From: Brachypodium distachyon
Lineage: Eukaryota; Streptophyta; Magnoliopsida; Poales; Poaceae
Assembly: GCF_000005505.3 (NCBI RefSeq)
Contig: NC_016135.3
Coordinates: 11,750,613 to 11,814,612, forward strand
Reading direction: 5' to 3'
Length of the DNA stretch: 64,000 bases
The notes beneath the pieces are model-generated. The model saw only the letters and a program-made list of their open reading frames with translations. It made no database searches and was not told the DNA's origin. Below, in pieces: positions 10,904 to 23,151 of this stretch (the first letter of the stretch is position 1; every line of letters begins with the position of its first letter). Made by a program: the position numbers and the translations under genes.

Positions 10904-11146
10904 ATGCAGCCGCACGCCACACCGACGGCGAACGTCGACGAGGTGCTCAAGAAGCCTGAGCTGCTGCAGGCCACGTCAAGCGACGGGGGTGTCGATCGGG
11001 TTGGCCCCGCGGGGCAGCTTCTTTGGCGACTCGTGGAGCGTCTCGCCGCAGTCTTCGGGTTCGTGGAGGGCAACTCCGGCGCCGCCGACGACGCCGACAC
11101 CAGGGAGCGCCTCCGCCGGACGTGCTGCCGCGCGCAGCGATTCTGA
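10904..11146 (+). CDS. Possible small protein, 80 aa, unrecognised
   Basis: The ORF starts MQPHATPTANVDEVLKKPE and ends RRTCCRAQRF. The GC-rich body contains a hydrophobic helix-like segment (LLWRLVERLAAVFGF). A TATA-like CATATAAG lies at 10803-10810, about 100 bp upstream, which would fit a short leader. Codons are GC-rich while flanks are AT-rich, as in grass genes. The frame is open 11 codons further upstream, but the chosen Met fits the TATA spacing. I do not recognise a family, and overlapping frames on the other strand are also open, so it may be chance. Confidence 0.3.
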   Translation: MQPHATPTANVDEVLKKPELLQATSSDGGVDRVGPAGQLLWRLVERLAAVFGFVEGNSGAADDADTRERLRRTCCRAQRF

Positions 11147-11991
11147 GCGACTATTGCTGAGCCTGAGTGTGCGACCATGTACGGAATTGCAGATTCTATC
11201 TGACTGTTTTCTTACAATCAAATTACGGAAACTAACGTTGCGTTATGCGAGCTCGTCACGAAATAGAGAGGCGCTGGACCGCAAACAGGTTCGCATCAAA
11301 CGGAATGGCTCTGCGCTGAGCTCCCACATCATAATATCAGGGCCTATGACTATGAGCCCGAGCCCCCATAACACCGATCCGCTCTTGAAATTGCCAAGTT
11401 TTTCTAAACTTTTTTCAACGGTGAAACTATATGGGCACCAACCTTGCCATGTTTATCATCGTAGAGACTAGCACTAAAGCACTAAGCAAAATGGCCATAT
11501 TTGGGGGCGATCCCGCAACCAGCGCGGAATCAGAAATTTTCTCCATCCGAAAATGGAGTTTGACCGAGCCACAAGAAACATATATGACTACCTGTAAACA
11601 GCAACATATATCGTAATCAAAACACGCCGTCAGCAAGTCCAAACGCCAAACAATCCTGAAGCTGCCTCCCTCTAGACCAAAGAACACCAATTACCCCCCA
11701 AAGACTAACTGAAATCACAAAACGCAATGGAAATTCACAAATGAAAAAACAAGAACAGGGGCGACAGACTCGATTCCAAATTTGTTCTCCACCGTCGCAA
11801 AATTTTCCGAGAATTTACAGGCACAACCATATCCAGTTCAAAGCCACACAATTCTCCTCTTGTTTAACCCCTAGAAATGTACATCTAACCATCAAGAAGC
11901 ACACAATTCTTCTTTCCCTGCCAATCGAAAGTAAACACAATTGACACAGAGAAAAAGCAAGGCCGTGACTTGATGATTGTTGCTATCCGGT
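11147..11991. other. Probable 3' UTR/terminator region of the kinase gene and intergenic spacer
   Basis: AT-rich, without a recognisable coding pattern. The part adjacent to 11992 is likely the 3' UTR of the minus-strand kinase gene. I cannot place its polyadenylation site. Confidence 0.4.
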
Positions 11992-14900
11992 TTATGTTGG
12001 AGAATCCAGGTTCCCCTGTGCATTGGCAGCTGCACGCGTCTTCTCCCGCAAATTCGTACCCCACATCTTTGCCTCAGCCACCATCCGCTCCCTGTCATTC
12101 AGGATCCCCAGAGGACGCTCTCTTGGGGAGTCATCCCGGTCTGACTTGTCACCGAAGCTGCCTGCCTCGTCATTTTTAAGGAGCACCCTTCCACTGTCAC
12201 CAACCCTACTTCGCTGATCACTGCCTGCTTTTTTTGAGGCATGGATGGCGTTAGGATCATATGTTTGGGCTGCTAGGTATGAAAGAGCAGTCACAACATC
12301 AGCAATAAGTGGGCGAGAAGCAGCCTCTGACTGAATGCACATTGATGCCACGGCAAGGGCTTGGTAGAGCCCACGTGAGGGATATCGCCCCTGCAGCCCT
12401 GGATCAGCCATCTTTGGGAGCTTCCGCCTGTCACTGAAAAGAGGGCGTGCCTGGCAACGGATCAAGAATAGCATTACTAAACACAATCGATTCTATGATG
12501 GAATATTAAAACATTGTACAAAGGGTATTCATTGCTCATTTAGTTTCTGTGTCCTACTCCCACACTCCTACTCCTAACATAGTTTCTATTCTATTTTTGC
12601 AAGGAAAAACATAGCTTCTACTCATATCCATTAGCAATTTAGAATGGACAAATATTATATGTAAAATGTGCAAAAGCAACAACACACTTCAGAATTCATT
12701 CCCAGCACTTGATGTACATAATCATAATCATTCTTCTATCACAACGTGTACCTAGCAGAGTCTAAATACAGCCTTAAACTTCATCCCCAACTTCCCATCA
12801 CTATTAGCTACCGACTTGCCAAACAAATCTTTTGGGATATGATGTATGGGTATCAACAGGTGATGCGTAGATACATACTCTGACAGCTGGAAACTGGATA
12901 GAAATAGCAATAAATGATGTATGCATAATTTAAACATAGCTTACCCATGACACGAGGTTTTGTTCTCCATGTGGTCTGGTGCTGTCAATGGCCTTCCGAC
13001 CAGTAATCAACTCAAGCAATACAACTCCAAAGCTGTACACATCTGACTTAACTGTAAGTTGCCCTGTCATAGCATATTCTGGAGCACAATAGCCATATGT
13101 TCCCATCACACGAGTAGAGACATGAGACTTGTCACCGACAGGACCCAATTTGGCAAGACCAAAATCCGACAGCTTTGGATGGAAATCATCACCTAATAGA
13201 ATATTTGATGACTTGAAGTCCCTATATATAACTGGTGGTTGTGCCTTGTCATGAAGGTATTCCAGCCCTTTAGCGGCACCTGCTGCGATTTTCATCCTAG
13301 TGTTCCAGTCCAAAGATTCCTTATCAGGAGGGAGATCTGCATCAAGTATTACATGCCAGCAAAAGCTAATTTAGCCCGTAAAAAATATTTCACTGTTGAT
13401 AGTATTACTACCACTGCACATTTACTTGGAAAAAGGTTAAAAGGAAGAATTATACAAATGGGTCTCTTGCGCACAGTTTTTGCAATTACTGCATTTACGA
13501 CACTTTCTTATAAAAATGCTAGTGGTTTCCAGTTCCCAACATTCAGCATTGGTCCAAAAGAAAATGCTCCTGGTGCACAGTTCTGTGATGTCCTTTCTGG
13601 GCACACGCTGACCAGAGCACACCAGATCCATTGAGGAGTCTTGAACAGCGTTACTTCCTGTTTTGTCAAGAATAATATGTTTCTTTGCTAGGCTCCAATT
13701 ATTGGCACACCTGACTAGCTAGTAAATTGTCTATTCTCTGGTCCCAAAGTATACTCTTCAATGCCATAACTGGCATGGTCCCTTTGTTTAGAGAGTAACA
13801 TACCAGACAAATCAACTGACTCTAACATAAAAGTAATTACTTCGATTTCATTTCAATGAGATTGATTGCAAAATGGACTTGAATGGAATTCAATTTTCAA
13901 ACATTGAATTCTGTCCTGCACTCCTGCCTGTCGAAAAGAAATTATATCTTGCACTCAAAGTACACAAGGGGCATGACTGGTCACCAATAAACTACACAGA
14001 TGGACGACATCGAAGAACAACAGATCAGTAAACCTTAGTACCTAATCTACATTCTTCCGATATATCCCAGAATAGAACATATGCAGCAGTAGCATGCATT
14101 TCTCGAAGGATTGACATGACTAAATTAGTAGTAGGTTAATGTACACCATGCTAAGAAACAACATGCAAATACAGCAAGTTCATCCTACTATATTTAGGTA
14201 ATGGTAATATGTTTTTGGAAAGGTGGGACCAGCAATTGACAATATCAGAAAGAACTACTGGTACTGTTCATGCTATGTACCACTGCATGGACAGAAGGAC
14301 TTGGGAGCAAAATGTCTCACATTCAAGGAAAGAATCATGCACATGGAGTAATGATATATGTTGGTGGACAGATAGAGGGTAGACAGCCTAGCAGGTTGAC
14401 AACATGTACTGAAACAAACATGTGAATAAACAAAGGTGGCACACATCTACACAGTAGCCACACAAACATCAATAGGAGCTTAACAGGCATTAATCTGCAC
14501 TAGAAAATAGAAAACAATAATCTTACCATGCAAGTGATCTTCTAATGATCCAAGGGCCATATACTCATACACAAGAAGGCGTTGCTCTCCATCAGCACAA
14601 TAGCCAACCAAATTAACAAGGTTTTGGTGATGCAACAAACTGAGCATGAGGACCTCCACCAAGAACTCTTTGTTACCTTGATTACCATCCCTATTGAGCT
14701 GCTTTATAGCAACAACCTGCAAAAGATGCTTTAAACATTTCAGATTTGCAAATGTCATACCCCATCTGATGATTTAATATGCATACTTGATTCAGATGGT
14801 ATGCACAAACTGTTTCATGGAATTCATCTTGCCCAGTTAACAAAACAGCCACTGACAGTCTATTGGATCTGATATGCCTATAAGTGTACATGGACTTTTT

Positions 14901-15790
14901 TGCCTGTGGGCATCCACCAGTCATGTGCAAACACTGCTTTTTTTTAATGTCCTAGACAAATCAATGGCACCTTTGATGCAACCAAGCAACCTCAGTACTT
15001 AACATCAAGAATCAAGATACACACACGCAAAAACAACAATCAAGCCAAGCTTTGCAAACAAATCTAATTACCTGGCTTCCGTCGAGACGGCCCTTGTAAA
15101 CACGTCCAAACCCTCCCTCGCCAATGAAGCATTCCTCCCTGAAGTTCCTCGTGGCAGCTGTAAGCTGACGGAAGGTGAATGTTTGTGCAGAGAGGGCATT
15201 GCCATTGGCATCCCTGAGAACTGAAAGCTCCTTCATGCTGGCATTGCCTTTCGTCCTCGCCTTCTCAACCCCTGCAAATATTCACATCGTCATGCAGATC
15301 AAGGCACAATCACGACTATGCAAGACACCAACATAATTCTAATTGAACATCGTTCTTATAATCTAATGAATTTTGAGAAATCATCCTAGTAGTTCATATA
15401 TATGTACCTTCTATCTGAAAGATCTAAGAGAATCACTAACCACACTTCATTCCTGTCTTTTTCCTCAATCCCATTCACCAGAATCACCCTGTCCATCGTT
15501 ACCAACCAACTAGCCCAAGCAACAAGAAGAGACTAACAGGGAACATCAAACCATCCACGGATCCGAACCTATTGCCACCAACCGACCAGAAGGACGATCG
15601 GAGAGACGCACGCACCTGCGGGTAGCTTATCGACACGCGGTGCCACCATGGGTCTCTCCTCCCGGGCACCGACGCCGGAGGACGAGGCCGCCGCGGCCCG
15701 TCCGCCAGTGCTACTCCCGCCGCCACCGCCATGCTTGGGGTAGCCCAGCTCCTCGCTGGAGCTCGAATCGAAGCATGAGAAGCAACCCAT
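11992..15790 (-). CDS. PBS1: PBS1-type receptor-like cytoplasmic kinase (RLCK VII), five exons
   Basis: Coding exons on the minus strand: 15790-15616, 15271-15072, 14716-14527, 13336-12945, 12450-11992. All introns are GT-AG and the phases agree, giving 471 aa (Arabidopsis PBS1 is similar in length). The N-terminus MGCFSCFD has Gly2 for myristoylation and Cys3/Cys6 for palmitoylation, implying plasma-membrane attachment. Kinase motifs: [11 protein letters not shown] at 109-119, VAIK Lys130, YRDFKSSN at 226-233, SDFG at 245-248, APE at 273-275. GDKSHVS at 256-262 is the site where the bacterial protease AvrPphB cuts Arabidopsis PBS1. The recognition-loop motif SEMPH of Arabidopsis is STRPH here (307-311), as I recall for monocots. 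The C-terminus (SPRE..AEAKMWG) also matches PBS1. In the family it is an immune kinase guarded by NLR proteins. No frameshift or stop; appears functional. Confidence 0.95.
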
Positions 15791-16440
15791 GCCAGCTCAC
15801 CAATCAACGCCCCGCCGCACGGAAAACCCGCATTTCCGCAACAACCGCCGGGGATTCGTGTCGGCCAGGAGCTCCCCCTACCAGAGGACGACCCAATCGG
15901 CAGGCGGAAGCACGGCGGTGAGGCGGGCGTGGGAGGCGGGATCCCTTGGAGGAGGAGGAAGGGACTGGGGGTGGACTCCGTGAGCCGCCCGGGGCGTCGG
16001 CTCGGTTTCGGCTTTTTTTGTTGCTGCCGTTTTGGCGACGCTAGCAGGCTTTCTCTTCTCTTCTGGTTCAGGCCTTCAGGGGTTGGTAAGAATCAGCTAC
16101 TATGGGAGGTTAGGACTTCACTGTCATTTTCAGACATATTTTTTTCGGCAGAATATGGCGTGATTTGGTTGCCTCATTTGCGAGGAAACGATCTGACTCG
16201 CATAAAGATCACGTGGGTACTTATTTTAGTCTATTACGGAGTACCGATACTCACCATTTCTCAAAATAAGGTTTTAAAGTTTATAAGAAAATATACAAAC
16301 ATCCATAAATTTAAATTAGTTTTATTAAATTTGACAAGATATATATTTTACAGTGCACTTATTTGATATTTGTACATATTGGTATATTTTTCAATAAACA
16401 CGAAAAAGTTTGACTTGTGACAAAGTTAGAACTTTTTATA
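15791..16440. other. Kinase gene 5' UTR and putative promoter region
   Basis: The sequence right of the start codon (minus-strand upstream) is GC-rich to about 16080, consistent with a 5' UTR, then becomes AT-rich. I see no convincing TATA box and cannot set the transcription start. Confidence 0.4.
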
Positions 16441-16459
16441 TTTGGGAACATAATTAATA

Positions 16460-16573
16460 CTCCCTCCATCCCATATTAAGTGCTGAAATATTACATGTAT
16501 CCAGACATATTTTAGTATATAAATACGTCCATATTTAAACAAATTTGAGTCAGTCAATATTGGACAGATGGAG
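16460..16573. mobile_element. Stowaway-like MITE (114 bp)
   Basis: Begins CTCCCTCCATCCCATATTAA and ends GGACAGATGGAG, with TA target duplications at 16458-16459 and 16574-16575. The interior contains TACATGTATCCAGACATATT, shared with the MITEs at 30564-30963 and 33152-33263. Confidence 0.85.
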
Positions 16574-16704
16574 TAAAAGAAAATAATAGTCTGCAAAATT
16601 TAAATAAATTTACACACGTGAAACAAACATTGCACATGCACTCTGGTAGTGATTTTACAATTTACGTGGCATAGGCCCCTTTTAAAAGGAGGGACACTGA
16701 TTTT

Positions 16705-17560
16705 GAGTACTCCCTCCATTTGTGATAGCCTTGAGGGTGTCCTGATCTTTCAATGAGATTGATAACTCTCGATTTTGGTAGGAGGTGACGTTGACGATCC
16801 GACTACGGCTTAAGAGGCAGCGCCTTAGCAATAGATACACCACCTCCGGAGGGTTATTGATCACGCGGTGGCACGATCAACCTGACCACGAAGGTCCTTA
16901 TTCCTGCAAGCAATTGAAGAACAAGCAAGAACAAAATAAATAGCAGATGCAATCTGAAATTGCGAGTATACTATATCAAACCAATGTCTTAACGAGACGA
17001 TAAGTTAGGGTTCCGAAAGCGGTAAAACAGGTGGTCTAACCAACACACGCGATTACACGAAGTAGTAGCGATGGCTAACTTTTAACTAAACAAAACCCGA
17101 GGCTTCATAGGGGGGCTCGTGGGGTATAAATAGGAGGGGAACTAGGTGGTTTTCGGCCAGGCCTTGAGGGACTCCGAAACGGCCTAGGAATTCTCCTAAA
17201 ACACAACGAAAACATCTAAAAATTGGCTAGACCCTATTACATGGCCTTAGTCCCAATAAAGCAAGGTTATAACCCTCATATTTGGCCCATAGATACCCAT
17301 TGGAGGGGGAATCCTCCACTTGGCCGAAATCCCATTGATGAAGAGGATGCGGCCTTCTTCTCATCTCTCGTTATGGCAGTTTTAATGTTTTGAAATCATC
17401 ACTTGAGCTAGCTCCCGTCACCTTGCTGTCACCTCCATGGTTTGCTGTCCAACGCTGATCCTTGAGGTCCAAGCTAGGTCCTTCATTCCTAAAACACATA
17501 AAAGAATCCATCTTAGGCAGCAGCATATTCTCATTAATATTAAATGAAGTACCGAGGAAC
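16705..17560. other. Unassigned repeat-like DNA, possibly an LTR fragment
   Basis: Starts with an isolated MITE-like end (TACTCCCTCC at 16708), then mixed sequence with a GTATAAATAGGAGG TATA-like motif at 17129-17142. No coding pattern is recognised. The TATA with GC-rich surroundings suggests an LTR remnant, but I found no partner copy. Confidence 0.35.
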
Positions 17561-17715
17561 GAAAGTACCTGATAATTTAGTTGTCGTGCACGAGCTCTAG
17601 TAATTGGTCCATGTATCTCCGGTACTTGAGGTGTAAGTGTTCTAGGGGCTGTGGTTGTATCATTAGGTTGCCCAAAATTGTTAAGATTCCCTTTTGGATA
17701 AGATATTTCCAGTGT

Positions 17716-17800
17716 AAAATCTTAAAAACCAGCGGTCCATCGGAGACTCTGTGGTCCGGGGTTTTTCAAAACTTTGAAGACTCGCATTTTCGAAACCAAA
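17716..17800 (+). repeat. Inverted repeat, left arm
   Basis: This 85-bp arm (AAAATCTTAAAAACCAGCGG ... CATTTTCGAAACCAAA) matches the reverse complement of 18193-18280 along its whole length with interspersed mismatches. The arms are separated by about 390 bp. Confidence 0.85.
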
Positions 17801-18192
17801 GCTTGAAGATATATGCACCAAGCCTCTAGACAAAACAAGGTTGAGTGACCTGAGTGAACAAAATATCTTCCAGAATGTCACTTGAAGCTTTGCACATGTC
17901 TAAATACTCTTGCATTCATGTTTACTTCATATGCATTGTCTTGGGTGTTTTGTTTATCTGTTTGTCATCAATAGGTTTAGAAACCGGTTATTTACCTCAT
18001 TATTCAAATTCATCCACTCAGTTGTGTTCAAAGATTTTGCCTCTTACTGTTGGATGAAAATGAAACTAAAGACATCTTAGAACCCATTAATCTAATCCCT
18101 TTCTGTTATTCTATAGAGAAAGGATTTTCATGTGGATTCTGATATCATCGTGTTCCTTGTCGATGATGCAAGAATCGAGTCGTCAAATGAAG

Positions 18193-18280
18193 TTTTGGTT
18201 TTTGAAAATGCCAGTCTTCAAAGTTTTGAAGAACGCTAGACTACCGGAGTCTCCGGATGACCACTGGTCTTCAAGATTTT
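18193..18280 (-). repeat. Inverted repeat, right arm
   Basis: Reverse complement reads AAAATCTTGAAGACCAGTGG ... GGCATTTTCAAAAACCAAAA, pairing with 17716-17800. It contains an internal small palindrome, CCGGAGTCTCCGG. Confidence 0.85.
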
Positions 18281-18384
18281 CGCAGCGTAAATAACTTACC
18301 CAAAGGTATCTTAACCATTATGGGAAACCCTGACGAAACCTTTGGGATAAGCTCCAGATCTGCTTTCCATGTGTTTTAAACCCC

Positions 18385-19160
18385 TATATAAAGCCACCTA
18401 CCCCACCCCTCGATGAAAACCCAAACTCACCATAGTCATTTCCCTGTCACTTGGATGCTCTCGCAAAACACTAAATCGCCTTCTCTCGCACGGGAGTCTT
18501 CAGCGTCTTCGTTCATCAGCGCCATCGCTATCTTGCATCGACCCGTGAAGAAAGATCATGCAATAGATCGATTCCTCGTAGCATACCTATCTTATACCTC
18601 GTTTGTTACACTAGGTGAGTTCCTTTGCCGAGTTAGGGAATCACGAGTCGGGCTAGGTGATTCCCCCGTTCTTCACCAAATTTCATCTCCAGGGTACGCT
18701 TAAATCTTCGAGTAAAACAATGAATGAATCTTAAGCCCTATTCTTAGATTGTAGTTTTTGTTTGAAATAATGTGTTCTAAATTTCCTTAGTATGATGTGT
18801 CAGATCTAGGTTAAAGTTTTCAGTAAACCTTCTGTTCAAAATTGTGTATTATGCTTTGTTGAAGAACTAAAACGTTACCTTTCACAAAAGCTATCAATTT
18901 GCTTCAACTCAAAATCTTTTAAAAAAATCTTTTTGTTGAGACTTTGTGTATCTCGTCTATTCTTCGTATCTTCCATTTCACAGGTTGTCAGAATGTCAGA
19001 TTAGAACAGATCTAGTAATGACAATTCTGAGAAGTCATCAGTCTCTGCCAGCTGTCAGTTAGAATCTTCACCTGAATCTACACATCCTGCTTCAGTGTTT
19101 GTCAACAAGAATCCAAAGAGATCATTAAAGAACCAGTACCTGTCATGAAGACTTCTCACA
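18385..19160 (+). mobile_element. Probable LTR-retroelement leader fragment with TATA box
   Basis: TATATAAA at 18385-18392 is followed by a CT-rich leader, then a donor-like AGGTGAGTT at 18613 and an acceptor-like CACAG at about 18980. A short Ser/Asn-rich frame with stops follows from about 18993. This resembles the U3/R and leader of a decayed retrotransposon, but no LTR pair, primer site or recognisable Gag motif is found. Confidence 0.35.
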
Positions 19161-19669
19161 AAGCAAGAATGAAATATTATGGTTGCGTTCTTTTCGGCTT
19201 CTAGGACCGGCTTCTCCTAGAAGCTGCCCTCACCTAGCTTTCTGTAGAAGCCGCATCACATATTTAGCTAGACGTTCCTAGACCGGCCAAACTAGTTCTA
19301 TAACCTAATCAAATCTAGTCAGCCATTGGGATCATGAAAAATAGTAACTGCATGTTTTAAGTCCCAGCTGGATATACTGATATACTATTATCGTTCTTAG
19401 CATACGAAAATGAAATGATAGAAAAACAATGCAGTCCGGACTGAACCAAATTTGGTGTCTGAAATTAACATGCAGTAAAACAGAATATTTTCAGTTCTCA
19501 ACACTGATTAGCACATCCTAGCACCATTTGTTTTCTGGCCTATATCACTTTAAAAGTAAACCAAAAGTAACTTCAGCAACACAAGAATGTCTGCATATTC
19601 AAAAATGTGGCATAGGAAAAGGGTTAATAGTCAATGCGTTTTGAAGTGAATACGAAATCAGCCCAATCA

Positions 19670-19735
19670 GAGATACTAACTCCGATCCTAATTTAGAATC
19701 ATACCAACTCCGATCCTAATTTAGAATCGGAGGGA
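19670..19735. repeat. Duplicated MITE-end-like palindrome
   Basis: AACTCCGATCCTAATTTAGAATC occurs twice in tandem about 28 bp apart, the second copy running into CGGAGGGA. It resembles the end of the MITE family at 30564-30963 (CTCCGATCCTAAATT) arranged as a self-complementary block. Confidence 0.55.
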
Positions 19736-20079
19736 CTACCTAAGCTGAAACTTTTGTTGTAATATTAACATGTTTAGTACAGCAGTAATCAGTGCACGTG
19801 AGTGAACAATGTAAAAAAAAGCTCTATGAATATAAAGTTAGGTTAGGTAGGCCAACACAAAAACCACTTTTTCTTTAGAGAAAAGGAGCACGCTCCCGAT
19901 TCCAATTAATGGAACCAACATGGTTCAGTGTTCTAGAGGTTCAACAGGGAAAAAAGAAAAACTGACAGCACTACCGACTGCCAGCCAAATTCGAAACAAC
20001 CAATACATCACAGGGAGCAAACCAAAGTGCTCAACACAAGGACCAAAACAGTCTAAGAACCAAGCCAGGCAGCACACCA

Positions 20080-23000
20080 TCAGCCGGCAGCCAAACGCTT
20101 CAATAAACCCCAGCCATGCGATCTACCAAGCACATTAGTCACCATTGCTCGCAGCACCACAGCATCATTCTGCAACCTCCTTCGAGATTCAGGGTTTTGT
20201 AATGACGTGCAGTAGTCCAACCAATAACATACAGAGAATACCAAGTTAGCCGGATCACCAAGACTTTTGTTCTGAAAACAAAGTAAACTCCTTGCTTTCC
20301 AAATAGACCAACATACAACAGAAAGACCAATAGAGATTATATTATGAATAGAAAAGGGGAAACCAGAAACCCATCTATACATGTTATTCATGGAGGAGGG
20401 CCCTTTGCTGATTCCCAGGGAACAACACACCACCCTCCAAACGAACTTGGCTACAGGACATTCTAAGAATAAGTGGTCTATTGTTTCATCACAACCACAA
20501 AAAACACAACCACTAGGTCCTTTCCATCCCCTCTGAAGCAGATTATCCCTAGTCAGAATACTGTTTTTTGCAAGTAACCACATAAAAACTTTTATCTTTA
20601 AAGGAACCTTTAGCTTCCAATAATGATTGAAAGAAAAATTAACTCTTTGAGTTACCAGAACATTATAGAAAGATTTAATAGAAAAAAACCCCATTTTTCT
20701 CTAACAGCCACCTACTGCCGTCATGACCATCAGTAAAGGTAATATGAGCACAGCTAGCCTTTAGTTCTTGCCAAGACTGGAAAGTATCAACATTAAAATT
20801 TCTTCTAAAGGACATAGACTGGAAGTTAGTACTAACCGCATCAAAACAGTGATATCTTGCTGTAAAGAAATATTAAACAGTCTACTGTATTTATCTTTCA
20901 GAGCAATACCATCTAACCAAGCATCATGGCAGAATCTAGTTTGTTTACCACTATTAATAGTCTTACCACAAAATTTATTATATAAATCCTTAACTTGCAT
21001 TGAGCCATTCCAGAAATGAGATTGACCAGTTTTCCTCTCACACTGTCCTAGAGTTTTCTTGCTCATATATTTAGCCCTTAACATGTGTTGCCAAATACCA
21101 TTTTCATTCTCAAGTTTCCACAGCCATTTACCAAGGAAACAAATATTCTTAATTGTTAAATCCACAACACCCAAACCACCTTATTCTTTGGGTTGGCAGA
21201 TCACAGGCCAACTCACAAGGTGATATTTTTTGACATTTTGATCCTCTTGCCATAACAGCCTAGCTCTAAAGAAATCTAACCGTTTCTTAACTCCTTTAGG
21301 TAAAACATACAGGGACATCATATATGAAGGGACATGAGACAGACTAGAATTAAGAAGTGTCAGTCTACCTCCCAATGATAGAAATCTACCTTTCCAACAG
21401 CCTAATTTCCTTTCTATTTTATCCTTGGTCTCTTTCCAATCAGAGTTGATAAGTTTCCTATTATGAACAGGTACCCCTAGATATTTCACAGGTAAGGTCC
21501 CAATCTTACAAGTAAAAATCTGGCCAGCTCAGTACCATAATTATGAGTATCACCTAGGCAGAAAATTTCGCTTTTATGGAAATTAATCTTCAAACCAGTA
21601 ATATGTTCAAACAAGCACAATAAAAAATTTAAATTCCTAGCACCCTCTAAATTACCATCAAAAAGGAAAATGGTATCGTCTGCATATTGCAGCATACCCA
21701 AACCACCTTCCACTAAATGACCAACCAGCCCTTGTAGCAACCCATTGTGTTGAACCCTCTTGACCAGGGTATTCAGCACATCAGCTACAATATTGAACAG
21801 TAAAGGGGATAAAGGGTCACCTTGTCTTAAACCTTTTTTAGTTTTGAAATAATTATCAATCACATCATTAACATTAATCCCCACACTCCCACCCCTAACC
21901 GTCATCATAACCAGGTCAACAAAATGTGAAGGGAAGCCTTTCATACCAAGCACATTAAACAAGCAAGACCACTTAAGCTTATCGTAAGCCTTTTTGAAAT
22001 CAACTTTAAAAGTAGTACAGCACTAATCTTATTTTTATGAATGTCATGTAGAGTTTCATGCAAAAGGACCACATCATCCAGAATGAACCTCCCCTTGATA
22101 AAAGCTGATTGAACAGGGTCCACAGCTTTATCAGCCACTACCATAGCCTTGTTGTTCACTACTTTAGTAAAAATCTTAAAAATTGTGTTAGAAAGCCAAA
22201 TTGGCCGATACATTTGAATTTTGTCAGCCCCAACCCCCTTAGGTAATAAGGTAATAGTACCATAATCTGGACAAGTCTAAAGTCCCTTGGTCAAAAGCTT
22301 GAAACAACTTAAGCAAATCCTTACAAATCAGAGGCCAAAACTTCTGATAAAATTCAATGGGAAAAAAATCAGGGCCAGGGGCCCTATTCCTCCTCATAGA
22401 GAAAACAACATGCTTGATCTCCTGTAAAGTAAACTCAGCATCTAACATTTGTTGATCACTAGAATCTAGAACACAATCCATAGGCTCACTCAATGTAATA
22501 TTAAGTAAGTCACTAGGTCCAAACAAACTTTTGTAGAAATTAGTTGCATAAGAAAGAAGCTGCTGATCACCAGTGATCACACCCTCCTCTTGATTAAAGC
22601 TAAGGATTTTAGTTCTTCTTTTTCTACCACTAGCTCTAGCCATGAAATAAGCATTATTATTATCACCTTCCAACAGATCATACTTCAAATTCTATTGAAC
22701 TCATGTTCCAAATCATACTTCAAATTCTATTGAACTCATGTTCCAAATCATACTTCAAATTCCTATTACTTGCATCCAAACCAAACATCTCACACCTTCA
22801 ATCTAATTCATCAATTTGCACAGACAGTTCCTTCTTCCTTTTTCTAGTTATGCTTTGTTGATTAAGATGCCAACCTTTTAATTTCTTCCTAAGGAAACTA
22901 GCCCTATTCAACCATTATTCATCTAGGCACTTCCCAGGGAACTTCATGTGCCAAACCTCAGCCACAATCTTAAAAAGCTCTTCATGTAAAAACCAGCTAA

Positions 23001-23151
23001 ATTCAAACTTAAAAGGTTTTTGAATTTTTGCAGGTACTCTACTAAAGTTCATTAACAAACCAGCATGATCAGAGATGTGTCTATTTAAAGCAGAAACAGT
23101 AGTAAGAGGATAATGTACCAACCATTCATTACTAACTAAAATTCTATCTAA
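20080..23151 (-). pseudogene. LINE ORF2: reverse transcriptase and zf-RVT part
   Basis: Minus-strand fragments in order: 22915-23121 (HISDHAGLLMNF, end of the endonuclease domain); 22239-22688 (RRNRAPGPDFFPIEFYQKFW); 21941-22213 (DPVQSAFIKGRFILDDVVLLHE); 21486-21962 with the catalytic LQYADDTIFLF near 21680 and KKGLRQGDPLSPLLF; 21181-21489 (KYLGVPVHNRKL); 20761-21174; and 20080-20694 with the zf-RVT pattern CVFCGCDETIDHLFLEC. Breaks are frameshifts and stops, including one caused by a 35-bp tandem repeat at 22679-22762. RT catalytic Asp residues survive, but the ORF as a whole is broken. Confidence 0.88.
22679..22762. repeat. 35-bp tandem repeat inside LINE ORF2 (2.4 copies)
   Basis: The unit CATACTTCAAATTCTATTGA... 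occupies 22679-22713, then 22714-22748 exactly, then a partial copy. The unit length is not a multiple of three, so it breaks the ORF2 frame. Confidence 0.9.
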
